Shown one piece after another: positions 1 to 10,944 of a stretch of 64,000 nucleotides of DNA; position 1 is the stretch's first letter; each line of letters begins with the position of its first letter. Position numbers and translations under genes: made by a program. Where the stretch lies: contig CM055830.1 of the NCBI GenBank assembly GCA_029582265.1, positions 28,251,771-28,315,770 on the forward strand, given 5' to 3'. Below the pieces are notes generated by a model. That model worked only from the letters and a program-made list of their open reading frames with translations, searched no databases and had not been told where the DNA came from. The DNA comes from Zoroaster sp. YZ-2022. Taxonomy: Eukaryota > Echinodermata > Asteroidea > Forcipulatida > Zoroasteridae.

Positions 1-476
1 ATGTTTGTTAATTTTGAGGTTATTCTGTAGCTTCTCAAAAAATAAAACAACTATTGCAAATTAATGACAACAGTTAATACTTCAGCAACTATATTTGAAA
101 GAGGAGAGCAATTATTAAATACTTTTAAAAATGGTTCAAAGCCCAACAAAAGGTCTCCAGTTTCTGGTGTCCGCGCGCGTCGCCTCAGCGTCACCGCACC
201 AATTGATGACAGCTTTGTGACATACACTTTTGTATCTTTAATGGAAAAATATTAACAATTTTCTTCATAAAATCTCATTAACGTAATTTTTTTGTAATGA
301 AATAAAAGTAAGGTTTACTTTTTGCAGCCACTTGGTCACGGTTTACGATAAGAGCAGTACAAGAAAAACGGGGGAAATTAAGGGTACTCCCATTGGCCTT
401 TTTTCTTTAAAAAAGAATTGATGGGTCTCATTAAAGAGAATTGAAGGATATGCCACTTCCCTCGCCCCAATCTGTA
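1..476. other. No gene assigned
   Basis: A small open frame (64-255) includes a GC-richer stretch around 165-200, but it shows no recognisable motif and no convincing splice context. I see nothing else that can be named here. Confidence 0.5.
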
Positions 477-481
477 AATGG

Positions 482-665
482 CAGTGGCGGATTTAGGGGG
501 GTGCGCAACGGGCGCGCACCCCTTATTTTTGCCGAGTCAAAAAAAAAAAATAATAATAATAAATGCCTTGTATAGGACCTCGCGCTACGCACTCGCATTT
601 TTCAACTTTGAAATTAGCCCTCAAAGTTTGCGCCCCCCTTTCTTAAAATCCTGGATCCGCCCCTG
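482..665. mobile_element. 184-bp hAT-like MITE
   Basis: The left end reads CAGTGGCGGATTTAGG and the right end is the reverse complement of CAGGGGCGGATCCAGG, so the element has terminal inverted repeats of about 16 bp with a few mismatches. The direct repeat AATGG sits on both sides (477-481 and 666-670). CAGNGGCG-type termini are typical of non-autonomous hAT elements, although those usually make 8-bp target duplications and only 5 bp match here. No transposase is encoded. The open frame across it is fortuitous. Confidence 0.75.
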
Positions 666-903
666 AATGGTACCACGATATGATAATGACCCGAGTCCTC
701 TTTATAGGACTACTAGATCCATTCCCGCTGATAATATTAATGACTACAGTCTGGGTCATACTATTACCAAACGACCGTGGGAGATGCATAAAGTGAAAGG
801 AATAAATATTTATATTGTTTAGAAGGATAAGTGACTGCAATGAAAAAAAACTATTGAAATAATAGCTCTGCTGGATCTGAGCTTATTTTTGGAGGTAAAT
901 TTA

Positions 904-1021
<118 letters not shown>

Positions 1022-1059
1022 AGTTAATTACCGCGCTCAAAATATTACCCAAATTTCTG

Positions 1060-1250
1060 TAAATCTTTGGTAAGATCGTGGAGGCACTTCTTTATGACAG
1101 TTTGTTGTTGATGATTGTAGAATATTTCTTGAAACATTTCTTCATCAGGTGCTATCGTTTTCAAAAATTCAGTAAAACAATTTCGGGTACAAAATTGTTT
1201 TCCAAAGACGACAATTTTCCAGCCCAATGTACACATAATCGTCAATGTAT
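1060..1250 (+). repeat. Dispersed repeat family, copy 1
   Basis: Shares the order GGTGCTATCGTTTT, AATTCAGTAAAA, CCAAAGACGACAATTTTCC with copies near 2800-3010 and 27285-27380. Alignment is by eye with many substitutions, so this is an old interspersed repeat. No coding capacity is visible. Confidence 0.45.
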
Positions 1251-1280
1251 TTTCACAGTTTAATTGTCACAATGGAGTAA

Positions 1281-2024
1281 GCTTAAAGGGTAGTATCATA
1301 CATTTTCAAATAAGCGTTCAAAAGTATTCAAATAAGTATTAAAAACAAATTATGTAATCTTTTTGTTTTGTGCCGGTTTTTTCAAAAAGTGATGATGTTG
1401 CACAGGTTAGTTTTACGATTATGATTTGAAAACAAGATGATTCATTGAATAAATGTATTCGTCCAAACAATGTTATATATACCTTCCCTTTAATCCTTCA
1501 TGGGTTGGTTTAATTACATACCACTTTAATCAGTTTAGAATGTGGATACAGACTAGCAAAGTGTATACTAGCTTTGAGCATACAGGTTGTGCTGAAACAT
1601 AACCACATATAATGACCACAAACTGGAGAAGAAAACCCATTTATTTTGATACGAAACAATATATTATACTGTTTGATGTATTTATTTAATTAAACTAAGT
1701 TATACGATTCATTTTGTAGAAAAATTAAGGTCGTCACTATTTCTTAAGAAGATTAAACAAAAACAAAAACATGAACATTTTAAGTTATTTGCAGCTCATT
1801 CACTTCTCTAATTTACCAATCGTTGAAAAATCCACATAATGAATGAAAGATGTTGCCCAGTCTGCACAATAACCATATGGTTATTGCGTGGTTTCCCTGA
1901 AAATTGCTCAGCCATATTTAGCCATATTTATTTGTACACAGCTGACCTATGTCATTATGGAAATCCCTAAACTTGGGGCCGCCATCTACGTCTTGCTTTA
2001 GCCGTATTGTAACAATATGATATA
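1281..2024. other. No gene assigned
   Basis: AT-rich sequence without recognisable exons, terminal repeats or RNA genes. Confidence 0.5.
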
Positions 2025-2038
2025 GCGCCCTCTGGTGG
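2025..2038 (-). promoter_or_regulatory. CTCF-like motif
   Basis: The minus strand reads CCACCAGAGGGCGC, a very good match to the core CTCF consensus known from bilaterians. It lies about 170 bp upstream of a possible first coding exon. Function is inferred from the motif only. Confidence 0.35.
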
Positions 2039-2211
2039 CAAATCCAGAAGCAACAGATGCTTCCTCGGTTTTTTGGTCGGAACTGATGATTTTGTTCAAC
2101 ATCTGGTGATCTACGTACACAATGTGGAAGTTCAAGTGATTGAGATGGAGACAAAACAGCAGTAAGGGGGAAAAACGCTCCACATTCCAAAATACTACCA
2201 ACTATTTGAAG

Positions 2212-2245
2212 ATGGCAGAAAATTCAAATGAATATCCAACAAAAA
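2212..2245 (+). CDS. Possible first coding exon (unassigned gene)
   Basis: An ATG in favourable context (GAAGATGGCAG) opens a short frame (MAENSNEYPTK) that runs directly into a good splice donor, AAAAA followed by gtgagt. The preceding 200 bp are less AT-rich than the surroundings and contain a CTCF-like site. I found no downstream exon that joins in phase, so this may be the start of an unrecognised gene or chance. The peptide itself is not diagnostic. Confidence 0.22.
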
Positions 2246-2789
2246 GTGAGTTATCCCGGTTGAATAAGAAATTCAAATAGTCTATTTATACTTAAGTATT
2301 AGATTCTAGTAGGCCCTAATAATACTAGACTTTTGACATGCCATAAATTTCTGTGATTAACTTAAATAAATAATAATAATAAATAAAACATTTTAGTTTT
2401 AGGGTAATACAAAAATGGGGAAAAAAACAAAGGAAAAAACTACTCTCTCGCTCATCCAAGAACGCTTTTAAAAGATTGTGTTCGATCTTTATTTTACTAT
2501 TTAATTTGTGCATTTCACAATGTAAGTGACAAATGGCAAGGCATAAAGAGTAATTAAACTAGGCTAGCCACTTTACATATATCTCAAATAACATCAATTA
2601 TCACAGTTTACATATAAAAACTGGAAAGAATGTCAAACCCAACGCCACTTTAAACAGACGACAAAATTGCCAATAATTATTTCACTGGATGTGCATACAA
2701 TTCATTACTCAAAATCTCCCAAGTATGTTTCCATTCCTCACCCGACTACACTTTCCTCTCCTTAAGAGTGTTCTCTATCATCTTTTAAA

Positions 2790-3020
2790 AGAAAATTTGT
2801 GATAATTTGCCATATTTGGATAGAAAAGTGGCAGTTATATTCTACATTCTTTCCATAAAACTTACTTGGTGTAAACTTTATGATAGTATCAAATATCTCT
2901 TGCAATATTTCTGTTTTAGGTGCTACCATTTTAGTAAAATTAAAGAAATAATTTCCCAAATATATTTGTCACCCAAAGACAGAATTTCCACATTGGAATT
3001 ATGAATATGCATAAATAATC
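2790..3020 (+). repeat. Dispersed repeat family, copy 2
   Basis: Contains AGGTGCTACCATTTTAGTAA and CCCAAAGACAGAATTTCC in the same order as the copies near 1060-1250 and 27285-27380. It is the best preserved of the three when compared by eye. Confidence 0.45.
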
Positions 3021-3359
3021 TGAATTCATGAATTGTTATTTTCTAGTTAATGACACATGCAGAGCTGAAAGCTTCACAGGCTTGTGTTATAAATGTACAC
3101 ATCTTAATTCTTATAAAGTATGGATGCATTCATTGCAAAGTTAAGAAGCTCTTCCTCCTGAAAAACAGATCGATGTGCATGTACACTGTTTGAAATGTTG
3201 AAAATTATTCTCACTACCGGTTCTTTTTCAAGAATTTTTTTTCACACATCATGGGTTTTACCTGTAAGTGTACTATTCTATAAACATTTATTAAAAAAAA
3301 AAAAAATGTCTTCTCGGGTTTATTTTAATTTTGGTATTTTTTTTTTTTAACTTTTAAAA

Positions 3360-4052
3360 ATATATAGATCTGGTTATCTGGGATTGATGGGCAACTTAGT
3401 TTCAACGAGCAAATATTAGCAACTTTGAAGGAAGGTGACTCAATGTACCTATATGTACCAATACTGCAGTGTCATGATTGATGGAATGAGTATAAGAAAG
3501 TAAATGGACAATGGGACCAGTCTTCACAACAAAATTGTTGATTCTGTTGATAAGGGAATGGGCTGTTAGATGATGATACTCTTCCTAAGCATCCAGGTTC
3601 TACAACAGCCCAACAATGTGTAACTCAACAGAGGATTCTGTTAACTGTCCACACATGGCCAACACAACACTGAATTCTGTAAGTTTTAAACCTGATCAAC
3701 AGTCAGGTTATAAACCATTGTGTAACTCAACACCGGATTCGTTCAACTGTCCACAAAAGTCCATCTCAAAATCAAATTCCGTAGACTGTAAACCCATATC
3801 TATTTCTACATTAGCTCCAACAACTGTCCACAAAATTGTAACTTGACACCAGATTCCCAAAATTTACATGCATCCTGCATTGCCAACAACCTCATCATGA
3901 ATCAAGACTGCGTGCAACAATTGCAATTCATTGTATCATCATTTGTGTATAAACCTTGTGTCGAATCTCAACATCAGTCGTATCTGGGCAATTGCATATT
4001 TTATTGTGGTTTATATGGCTGTAATACGGGGGAAGGTTATATACATGACTAA
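3360..4052 (+). pseudogene. Decayed coding-like region with CNSTxDSxNCP repeats
   Basis: Open stretches lie in alternating frames. The first (about 3376-3480) ends at an in-frame TGA, and coding-like sequence continues beyond it. Around 3616-3846 the peptide pattern CNST-x-DS-x-NCP occurs at least twice, with a further related segment (LTPDSQNL) in another frame at about 3845. The pieces look like one Cys/Asn/Ser-rich protein broken by stops and frameshifts. I do not recognise the family. It could be a degraded mobile-element gene lying just outside the TIR element that begins at 4287. Confidence 0.3.
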
Positions 4053-4286
4053 TATACAAAACTCCAGTCAGACCGTTTTATCAAAATGGCAGCGATAAAC
4101 AGCTCTCACAATTACCTTCATGTTAAGTCTGATAAACTGAACTATTTTTCTAAGGTAAATTAAATGAATTAATGCAAGCTCTAATTACTTAGGCCAAAAC
4201 ATGTCTAAATCTGATTTACAGGCATCCTTCATTATTAATACACATGATATTTCATTTACTGTTTCACGCCAGTAAGATATGCATGT

Positions 4287-4310
4287 GGGTCACTCCATGA
4301 AGTTGGGGCA
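4287..4310 (+). repeat. Left TIR of the 5.87-kb element
   Basis: Starts GGGTCACTCCATGAAG, preceded by ATGT. Identical over 24 bp to the reverse complement of 10131-10154. Confidence 0.8.
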
Positions 4311-4404
4311 AATGTACAGTAGTGCTGATCAGAGTTTTCTCATCAAGTTTTTTGTATTAAATGTTCCGCACGTATGAATAATTGTTGTCTCCAATGAACA
4401 ATAA

Positions 4405-4951
4405 CTAATAATAATAATAATAATAACTTGCATTTATAATGCGCCTTTTCCTAAGGATACAAAGCGCAGTGTATTATTTTCCCTGCTCATAAGGCTCATA
4501 AGACTCATAAATCATTCCTGAAACCATCTCAGCTCCCTGGGGAGTATACAGCTCAGTTGCTGCTATTACAGCGCATTAGGGCTAATCAACCAACTCTGCC
4601 CTCACAGGTACCCATTTAACCCCTGGGTGGAGAGAAGCAATCATGGTTAAGTGTCTTGCTCAAGGACACAGATGTCACGGCCGGGGCTCGAACCCACACT
4701 CTGCTGCTGGCAACACCAGAACTTGAGTTCGGTGCACTAGATAGACCGCTCGGCCACGACAATCCACTTTACGTGCATTATACAACACACGGGACCTACG
4801 GCTTTACGTCCCATCCGAAGGACGAAGCAATTATGGTTAAGTACCTTGCTCAAGGACACAAGTGTCACGACCGGGGCTCGAACCCACACCCTGCTGCTGG
4901 CAACACCAGAACTTGAGTTCGGTGCGCTAGACCGCTCGGCCACGACACTCC
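4405..4951 (-). repeat. Dimeric tRNA-Leu-derived SINE
   Basis: On the minus strand the head carries an RNA polymerase III A box (TGGCCGAGCGGTCTA), a CTCAAGT anticodon loop as in tRNA-Leu(CAA), and a B box (GGTTCGAGCCC). A linker containing GGATGGGACGTAAAGCCGTA follows, then a second complete tRNA-like head, a body with TGAGATGGTTTCAGGAATGA, and an ATT-repeat tail. The same head-linker-head-body order occurs at 38943-39480, so the dimer is an amplified unit rather than two chance insertions. Here it is nested in the 5.87-kb TIR element. Confidence 0.9.
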
Positions 4952-6922
4952 ATTTAGAAGCTAAAGTTCAGTCATAAAAGTTATAACTTCCAAACATTTT
5001 CTAAACATTTTTTATTTTTTTTAAATCAGTGGTGTCCATCAGCATTTCTCACTCGAAAATGTGACATTCATTAAGTTCATTTTATAAGTAAATATTTCTT
5101 AAGGAAAAAACACTCGATTTCAACCACACTAATTTATAATGGACACGTTGTCATTTCCAGCACATCGAAAAAAAAACCGGTCGAACTTGTTGCCCGAATA
5201 GCACCGAAAAAATACCCAAGTCGACGCTACGCGTGGTGTCCATGAAATAATCATTAATTGTAGCATCGGGAATGCGATAGAATGCATGGACCAGAGAAAA
5301 TTTTACATCTGCTATTTATGCTCAGAAGTTGCCGGAGTAAAACTCTTAAAACGTTTGATAAAGTGACAATAAAATTCCTTCACCCAAACTATGTGTTTTC
5401 GTCAGATGAATGAGAAGCTTACGCGTGGTATCTAGTGTCAAAAATGTGGCGTCGAGGTACGATCCGTAACCTCCCATGCAAAATTACCCCCCCCCCCCCC
5501 GGTTAATGGTACGTGCCTGGAGCTTGTTGCCGGGGTCGAGGGTCATCCATTAACGTACACGGTTAATTTTTAGCTGAGTTTTTTCGGCGGGAACAATGGT
5601 GTCCTGTGACATCGATGGGTGGGTTGTACTAGATGTGGCGTCGGTCAGGAATTTCGGGGGAATAGTGGACGATTATTGCTAGTCACGGCTAGTAATAGTA
5701 TCGTCAAATGTGAGTATTTATTTCGTTTGTGTTAATGTTTGTGCATTAAAATGATGCCACGTTATGTATAAAGACTGGAATAGAAGGTTTTGGGTCTTCG
5801 TTTTTTTCAAAGTCCTGTGGCTGTGCCGTGGCTGTGTAATGGGACAATAGCGTCCATCGTACATGTACATGTATATATAGCATCGGACATGTCGGAGATA
5901 GACGCTTGGAAATTTGGATTGTTTTATGCACATCTCACTGTAAATAAATTCAAAACATGTGGCACTATAAGAATATGGGTTTCTTTGTACATTTATTGAT
6001 AAAGGTACATGGTTTTTGATGATGTCAGACATAGGCCTACCGATGCTCAATCGTGCTGGGATGTGACGTCCAGGAGCGTCGGTACGGCATGTACGGGGCC
6101 TGGCATTTTAATTTAAGCTATAATATAAGTGGCCCTTTTCGATCTCGTGAAGTGGGCATGTTTTTTGTGGGAAAAGGCACCTATATAATTACATGTGTAG
6201 GCCAACACATGGTGTGTTCAGTAATTCGTTGTGAACCCCAAATTCAAATAAATGTTGCCCCTAAACCCATATCATGGTATTGCTAAGTTATGTTATAAAT
6301 GCATTATTTGTGGAGGGGGGGAGGTGCAATTACTTAGCCCATGGAGAAAATTTTCTTTAGTAGGCCTAGGTCTACATTTCAAGATTTCTTTGTGGACTAG
6401 GGCCTTCATGATGTGGCAGATTGTTGATGTATTTTAAGATAGGTATCATTGCCAAGACCAAACTTACATAAAAATAATACTTGTTTAATATTTTTCCCCA
6501 ATTTTTTTCTTATAATCTATGGCCTCAAATCAGATGGGAGATCTTTACTTTATTTATTTTTATTTTTTTCGTTTCTTTTTTTTTGGTATTTAGGCCATCT
6601 ATTAGCTTTTTTAATTTTCTTGTTTTATTTTTTTGGGGGTTGTTCTTTTTGTGTGTGAAGATCGCTTATGTTGAAGGCTTATCCACATACTTACTGGTAA
6701 TGGTTGGGGGGTGGAATTCCCCCCAAAATAATCAGTATCGCCAGTGCTATTCGCTTTGAATTTGAATTTGAATTTTTGGAGAAATAAAAATAAGTAATAA
6801 TAAAAAAAACAAGGTCGGGGCCTTTTCAGAAAGTCGGTGAGGATGCTTAACAAGTAAGTTTTTATTTAGCCTAAATCAGAATTTTGAAAATAAATTTTAT
6901 TGGCATATTTTTTGGCCAGATT

Positions 6923-6985
6923 AATAATAATAACAAAGATTTATAGCGCGCACATATCCACCCTGCTGGGCGCTCAAGGCACGGA
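6923..6985 (-). repeat. SINE 3-prime tail fragment
   Basis: The plus strand reads AATAATAATAAC followed by TTTATAGCGCGCACATATCC and GGGCGCTCAAGGC, which is the reverse complement of the tail of the tRNA-Leu SINE. The head and body are missing. Confidence 0.6.
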
Positions 6986-7155
6986 AACAAAAGAAAAAAC
7001 ATGAATACAAACAATATACGATAGCATAGGGGGAAACAAATTATGTACTGAGATATATGTACCTACAATGCAATTACAAATAAAGATTGTCACAAGAGCT
7101 TTGTACCCTCAATACCTAGGCATTTTTAATGAGTGGTGTTCAGAAAGCGGGTTTT

Positions 7156-7913
7156 TTAACCCTAACCACCCCACATCACACAAAATCCTCTATGAGGTAT
7201 TGGAGCATTTTGTGTGATTAAGGAAGGATGCTATATATGTTCTGTGTTATTTTGTGTGATTGAGGAAGGATGCTAGATATATGTGCTGGGTGATTTTGGG
7301 TGATTGAGGAAGGTGCTACATGTACATGTGTGATTTTGTGGAGGATTGAGATACATGTAGGATGGCCGTGTGATTTTGTGGCACTTAACTAAAAGTACTG
7401 TACATGTACAAGTGCTGAGTGACTACAGCAACCTTGGTAAGGTAAGTGACCTACACCGCTGTGGCCTGTGACCCTAAGGATAAAACAAGTACAAAATTCA
7501 GTACAAACACTACTTGTATTGTTTCAACTCATACAACTGTACTTGGCCAGCAAACAGACTATTCAATTTATACTGAGGTAAGTTTTATGCACTGGTAATA
7601 ATGAAATGGCATTATTTGCATACATTTCACACCATGTATCAATTTAGGAATACAATACCAGGTGACTGAGCCAACAAAAAAACACCCAAAAACCCATGTA
7701 TTTTTGTTCATAATAAAGGGATAAAGGCAAAGGGTACAGGTATGTGTGATTTTGTGTGATTGAGGCAGTGGGCACCCTACACACGAAATACAGCACAATA
7801 TATTGGGTGATTTTGGAGTATCAGGAACCTTCCAAATTTTATGAAGACATTTTGTAGCATTTTGTGTGATTGAGGATGCATCCTACCTAAAAGGGCCAGG
7901 GGGTTAGGGTTAA
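7156..7913. mobile_element. MITE with TTAACCCTAACC ends and internal repeats
   Basis: The left end TTAACCCTAACC (7156-7167) and right end GGTTAGGGTTAA (7902-7913) are exact inverted repeats. Just inside them lie inverted CACACAAAATCC / TTTTGTGTGATTGAGGATG segments. The interior repeats the phrase TTTTGTGTGATTGAGGAAGG irregularly (about 7208, 7251, 7298, 7747, 7860). No protein is encoded. The telomere-like hexamer at the ends is probably coincidental to the TIR. Confidence 0.55.
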
Positions 7914-8045
7914 AGAAAAATCTGACAAAATATCCAAACGATATTGGCCTATCATAGGGACAGTATGTTCAGCCTGTCAATATTTACTTGATATTTAATC
8001 AATGTTGTATTATTTTTGTTATTACAGAATTGACATCTGACAACA

Positions 8046-8736
8046 ATGACATCCCACACAAGAAACTTTAAGCTACGACTGCGAGGCTTCACTTTAGCTC
8101 AAGATGCCACAAACCGCATTGAGGGAGAAACAAAGTCAAATAGAAAAAGTTGGCGTCAAAAGCTAAAGGAAGGTAACCCTAAACAATATGACAAATTTAA
8201 AAAACATGATGCTGCAACAGCTCGACCAAGGCCGGTTGGAGAAACAAATGAAATTAGATCTTCCTGAAAATGAAAAACTAAAAAAGAAAGAAAGAGCAAA
8301 ACATGCTGCCAGAATGAAAGAATACAGAGCAAGGAAGAGATTAGAAAAAATGGAGAAAGAAAGGAAAGAGCAAGAAAGATGGAAGGCCGGTAGAAAGGCA
8401 AAGACCCATAGAACGAGAGCAGACACCGAGAAAGAAAAACCGTTCAAGGCAAAAGATGCTGCCCGCCAGAGATTGAAGAGAGCCAACATGACAGATAAAC
8501 AGAGAATGGCAATCAATGCGAAATGTCGTGAAGAGAGGAGACTAAAAAAAGAAGCTCTTTATGACCTTGCACGCATAAGACAAGAAATGGAGCACATGAA
8601 AGCAATGGAGAAAGAGAAACTGCAGCAAGAAGCACAAAGGCTGATGGAAGAGTGGTCAAAGCTTGAGCAAGAGAAGAATAAGCTGGTCTCCAAAATCAAT
8701 TCCTTTATTCAAGAGATGCTTGCCAGAAGGTATTAA
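8046..8736 (+). CDS. Charged coiled-coil protein of the TIR element (frameshifted)
   Basis: The exon follows a strong acceptor (ttgttattacag, ending 8027) and starts at ATG 8046, 18 nt into the exon. The first frame encodes about 62 residues including KLKEGNPKQYDKFKKHDAA. Near 8230 the homologous reading continues one base off, giving ERAKHAARMKEYRARKRLEK and then a long Lys/Glu/Arg-rich helix with heptad spacing up to EMLARRY and a stop. The combined product is about 230 residues, highly charged, with no membrane segment. N-P-x-K-Y-x-x-x-K followed by a basic R-x-x-R-x-R-x-R-K-K helix recalls a family of uncharacterised proteins common in cnidarian and deuterostome genomes, recalled from memory and not searched. 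It lies inside the 5.87-kb TIR element, so a DNA-binding accessory role is plausible but inferred. The frameshift is either an assembly indel or inactivation. Confidence 0.65.
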
Positions 8737-8917
8737 CCTGTATATTGTATACACACTGTTAGTCACGATGCTAGCAACATTAGCAATGCTGCAAATCTGG
8801 AAAATTGCAATCAGGATCACTGAGAGGATATGGCTGGCCACATGGCACGTAGTACAGGTTTATAGCTTCTGACGAGCGTCCATTAAACCAGGATATTGAC
8901 TAATTGGAAGATCGTCA

Positions 8918-8985
8918 ACTAGGCCTTGGTAGAGTGCTGGTACAGTAGTCCAGAGGTCACAGGTTCAAACCCCCTTCAAATAGAT
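8918..8985 (+). repeat. Degenerate tRNA-like segment
   Basis: Contains TTGGTAGAGTGCTGG and GGTTCAAACCCC at A-box and B-box spacing, but lacks a paired acceptor stem. Probably a remnant of a tRNA-derived SINE, not a tRNA gene. Confidence 0.35.
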
Positions 8986-9410
8986 TTTTCTGTGTTTAAA
9001 CCCATTGATGTTGTTAGTTTCTCTTTGTGGTTTGATATAATTGTTATTAAATGGATTTTAGTTCAATTTCTATTTCAGTGAGGGGAGAACACATTCACCC
9101 TCCTGTGAACATGTGAATTCAACTGAATCCTATTAAGTACAACCTTGGTGTAGAAAACAATTACAGCACAAACAGGATTTTAAACCAAATTTATTGTAAA
9201 TATTTCATCCATTGGGAATTTGAAGTAATTTGTTTTAAAACACATGTAAATGCATTGTGTCCCAGCACTAGTTATGATTCCTTGTAAAATGATTCACTGT
9301 AGTTATGTAAATGAAGGTTATACAGGCTGAAATTAGAATTTACGTGATGGATAAAATGATCACAATGGAAATTAGGAAAAGTAAAATATTCTTTAACATA
9401 ATTAAGTATA

Positions 9411-9963
9411 TGGTGTCCATGTAGCATCTACAGCACAATCGGGGTAAATTCTATTAACAGTGAGAAAACTAAATGTAAATCATTGCACTCTCTTTACTAA
9501 TAGCAACATTGATAAACTGGACAGAGCATTTCATACTTATTAGAATGGATCAGGTCTTATAGTCCCGATGTTACAGGACACGGTGTCCATGTAGCATCAG
9601 CAACAACTTTTATTGTTCAAGGCATGTATAAACATGTTCCGCATGCATAGTTAATGGTTATTAAACAATGTTGATGTTTACAGTTTCTTCAGTACTGTGC
9701 AACACTTAACAGTTGATGTCTGTTCATATGAACTTTTTAATTAAAACTTTAAAATACATTTGCACTCTCTGATGAGCCAGAACATGAATGAGTCAATAAA
9801 TGATGTCTCATTATTGTAATCTATGTTAAGACATGACACAGTGGTTTACTTTCATGTGTTTATGGTCTTGGGTAGTTCATCAACAAACAAAGACATTACA
9901 AAAATTATGAATTTTTTTATCAGCAAATGATAAGGAAATCTGAAATGGTGTCCATGTAGCATC
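9411..9963 (+). repeat. Three copies of GGTGTCCATGTAGCATC
   Basis: The 17-bp motif is exact at 9412-9428, 9582-9598 and 9947-9963, all in the same orientation and within 750 bp of the right TIR of the 5.87-kb element. Related shorter versions (GGTGTCCAT) occur near the left end at about 5031 and 5235. The arrangement resembles subterminal binding sites for a transposase or accessory protein, which is an inference. Confidence 0.6.
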
Positions 9964-10130
9964 AGTATTTTTGGAAATGACGTGCAATTTTTGAGTAACT
10001 ATGGCCATTTTGATTTAAATGTTAGAGATTTATCTCTTTTTATTTCTTAAACTAGAACTCTTGGAATACCTAAAATTGGAAAATGAGGAAAAAAGAACAC
10101 TTGAAATTTTGACCTCCATGTCACACTTTG

Positions 10131-10154
10131 TGCCCCAACTTCATGGAGTGACCC
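10131..10154 (-). repeat. Right TIR of the 5.87-kb element
   Basis: The reverse complement begins GGGTCACTCCATGAAG. Followed by ATGT, matching the left flank. Confidence 0.8.
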
Positions 10155-10436
10155 ATGTAAAATCAAATGAATCAATGTCATCCTCTGGTAGTACATAGCT
10201 AATGTACATAAGGATGTTTTACATAGTAATAAGGGGAAGCAGAATGTGTCACTCTAATCAGAAATACCTGATCTATGTACATTAACATCAAAATCAATGT
10301 CAAATGACATACATGTAGGTTTCAATGAGATACCCGATGAGGAATAACATGTTGCACAACATTGTACCTGCACAGAAAATGAAAACAATATTGACAATTA
10401 CAACACTTCCTGGATGGTTGAATTACATGTACCTAA

Positions 10437-10609
10437 AAGTGTTTTGTCTATGTTGAAAGATCTGAATGGGCCAACCTTAGGAGGAAAATTTAAGAAGTGG
10501 TTTTTCTATGTTGATAGATCAAAATGGGCCAACCTTAGGAAGAAAATTTGAAAAAAGTGTTTTTTTCTATGTTGATAGATCAGAATGGGCCAACCTTAGG
10601 AAGAAACAA
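10437..10609 (+). repeat. Three tandem ~60-bp repeats
   Basis: GAATGGGCCAACCTTAGGA and its close variants recur at spacings of 58 and 61 bp, each preceded by CTATGTTGAWAGATC. Non-coding; lies just outside the right TIR of the large element. Confidence 0.85.
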
Positions 10610-10944
10610 AACAAGAATACATTTCCAAAACACGGTACATGTTTTCAGTAAAAGATTGAGGAAATTACACCTGTACTGTTTTCAGTATCCCAAGGAAACA
10701 AAGAGGCCTACTGCACAAAATATTAAGTGAAGCAAAGAAGCTATGGGGTATTTCTTACATAAACGGAATAACAGATAAAACTCATCAAAATGTGTCTGGA
10801 GAAGCTTCATGATCGAGTCAAGGACTATATGGCAGTGTCTGTAACTTTGAACAGTACCGGCTGTAATAAGCACATGTCTGGAATATAATTGCTTGACCCA
10901 CAAAACATGCAAGCAACATTCCCTCTGTCCTTCAGACCCAAACA

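Larger units (their letters stand above)
4287..10154. mobile_element. 5.87-kb TIR-bounded element carrying a coiled-coil gene
   Basis: A perfect 24-bp inverted repeat (4287-4310 and 10131-10154; begins GGGTCACTCCATGAAG and ends TTGGGGCA) bounds the interval. The tetranucleotide ATGT flanks both ends (4283-4286 and 10155-10158) as a likely target duplication. The interior holds a spliced gene for a basic/acidic coiled-coil protein (8046-8736), repeated GGTGTCCATGTAGCATC motifs near the right end, a nested dimeric SINE (4405-4951), a SINE tail and a nested MITE (7156-7913). I see no transposase, so it is either non-autonomous or an unrecognised superfamily. Four-bp duplications occur in several cut-and-paste families (for example Sola, Ginger, Academ), but the TIR alone does not settle the class. 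Confidence 0.7.

Noticed and set aside
3376..3550. In-frame TGA codons that might encode selenocysteine
   Set aside because: Two or more TGAs are followed by TAA in the same frame and no SECIS-like structure was noticed. Decay is the simpler explanation.
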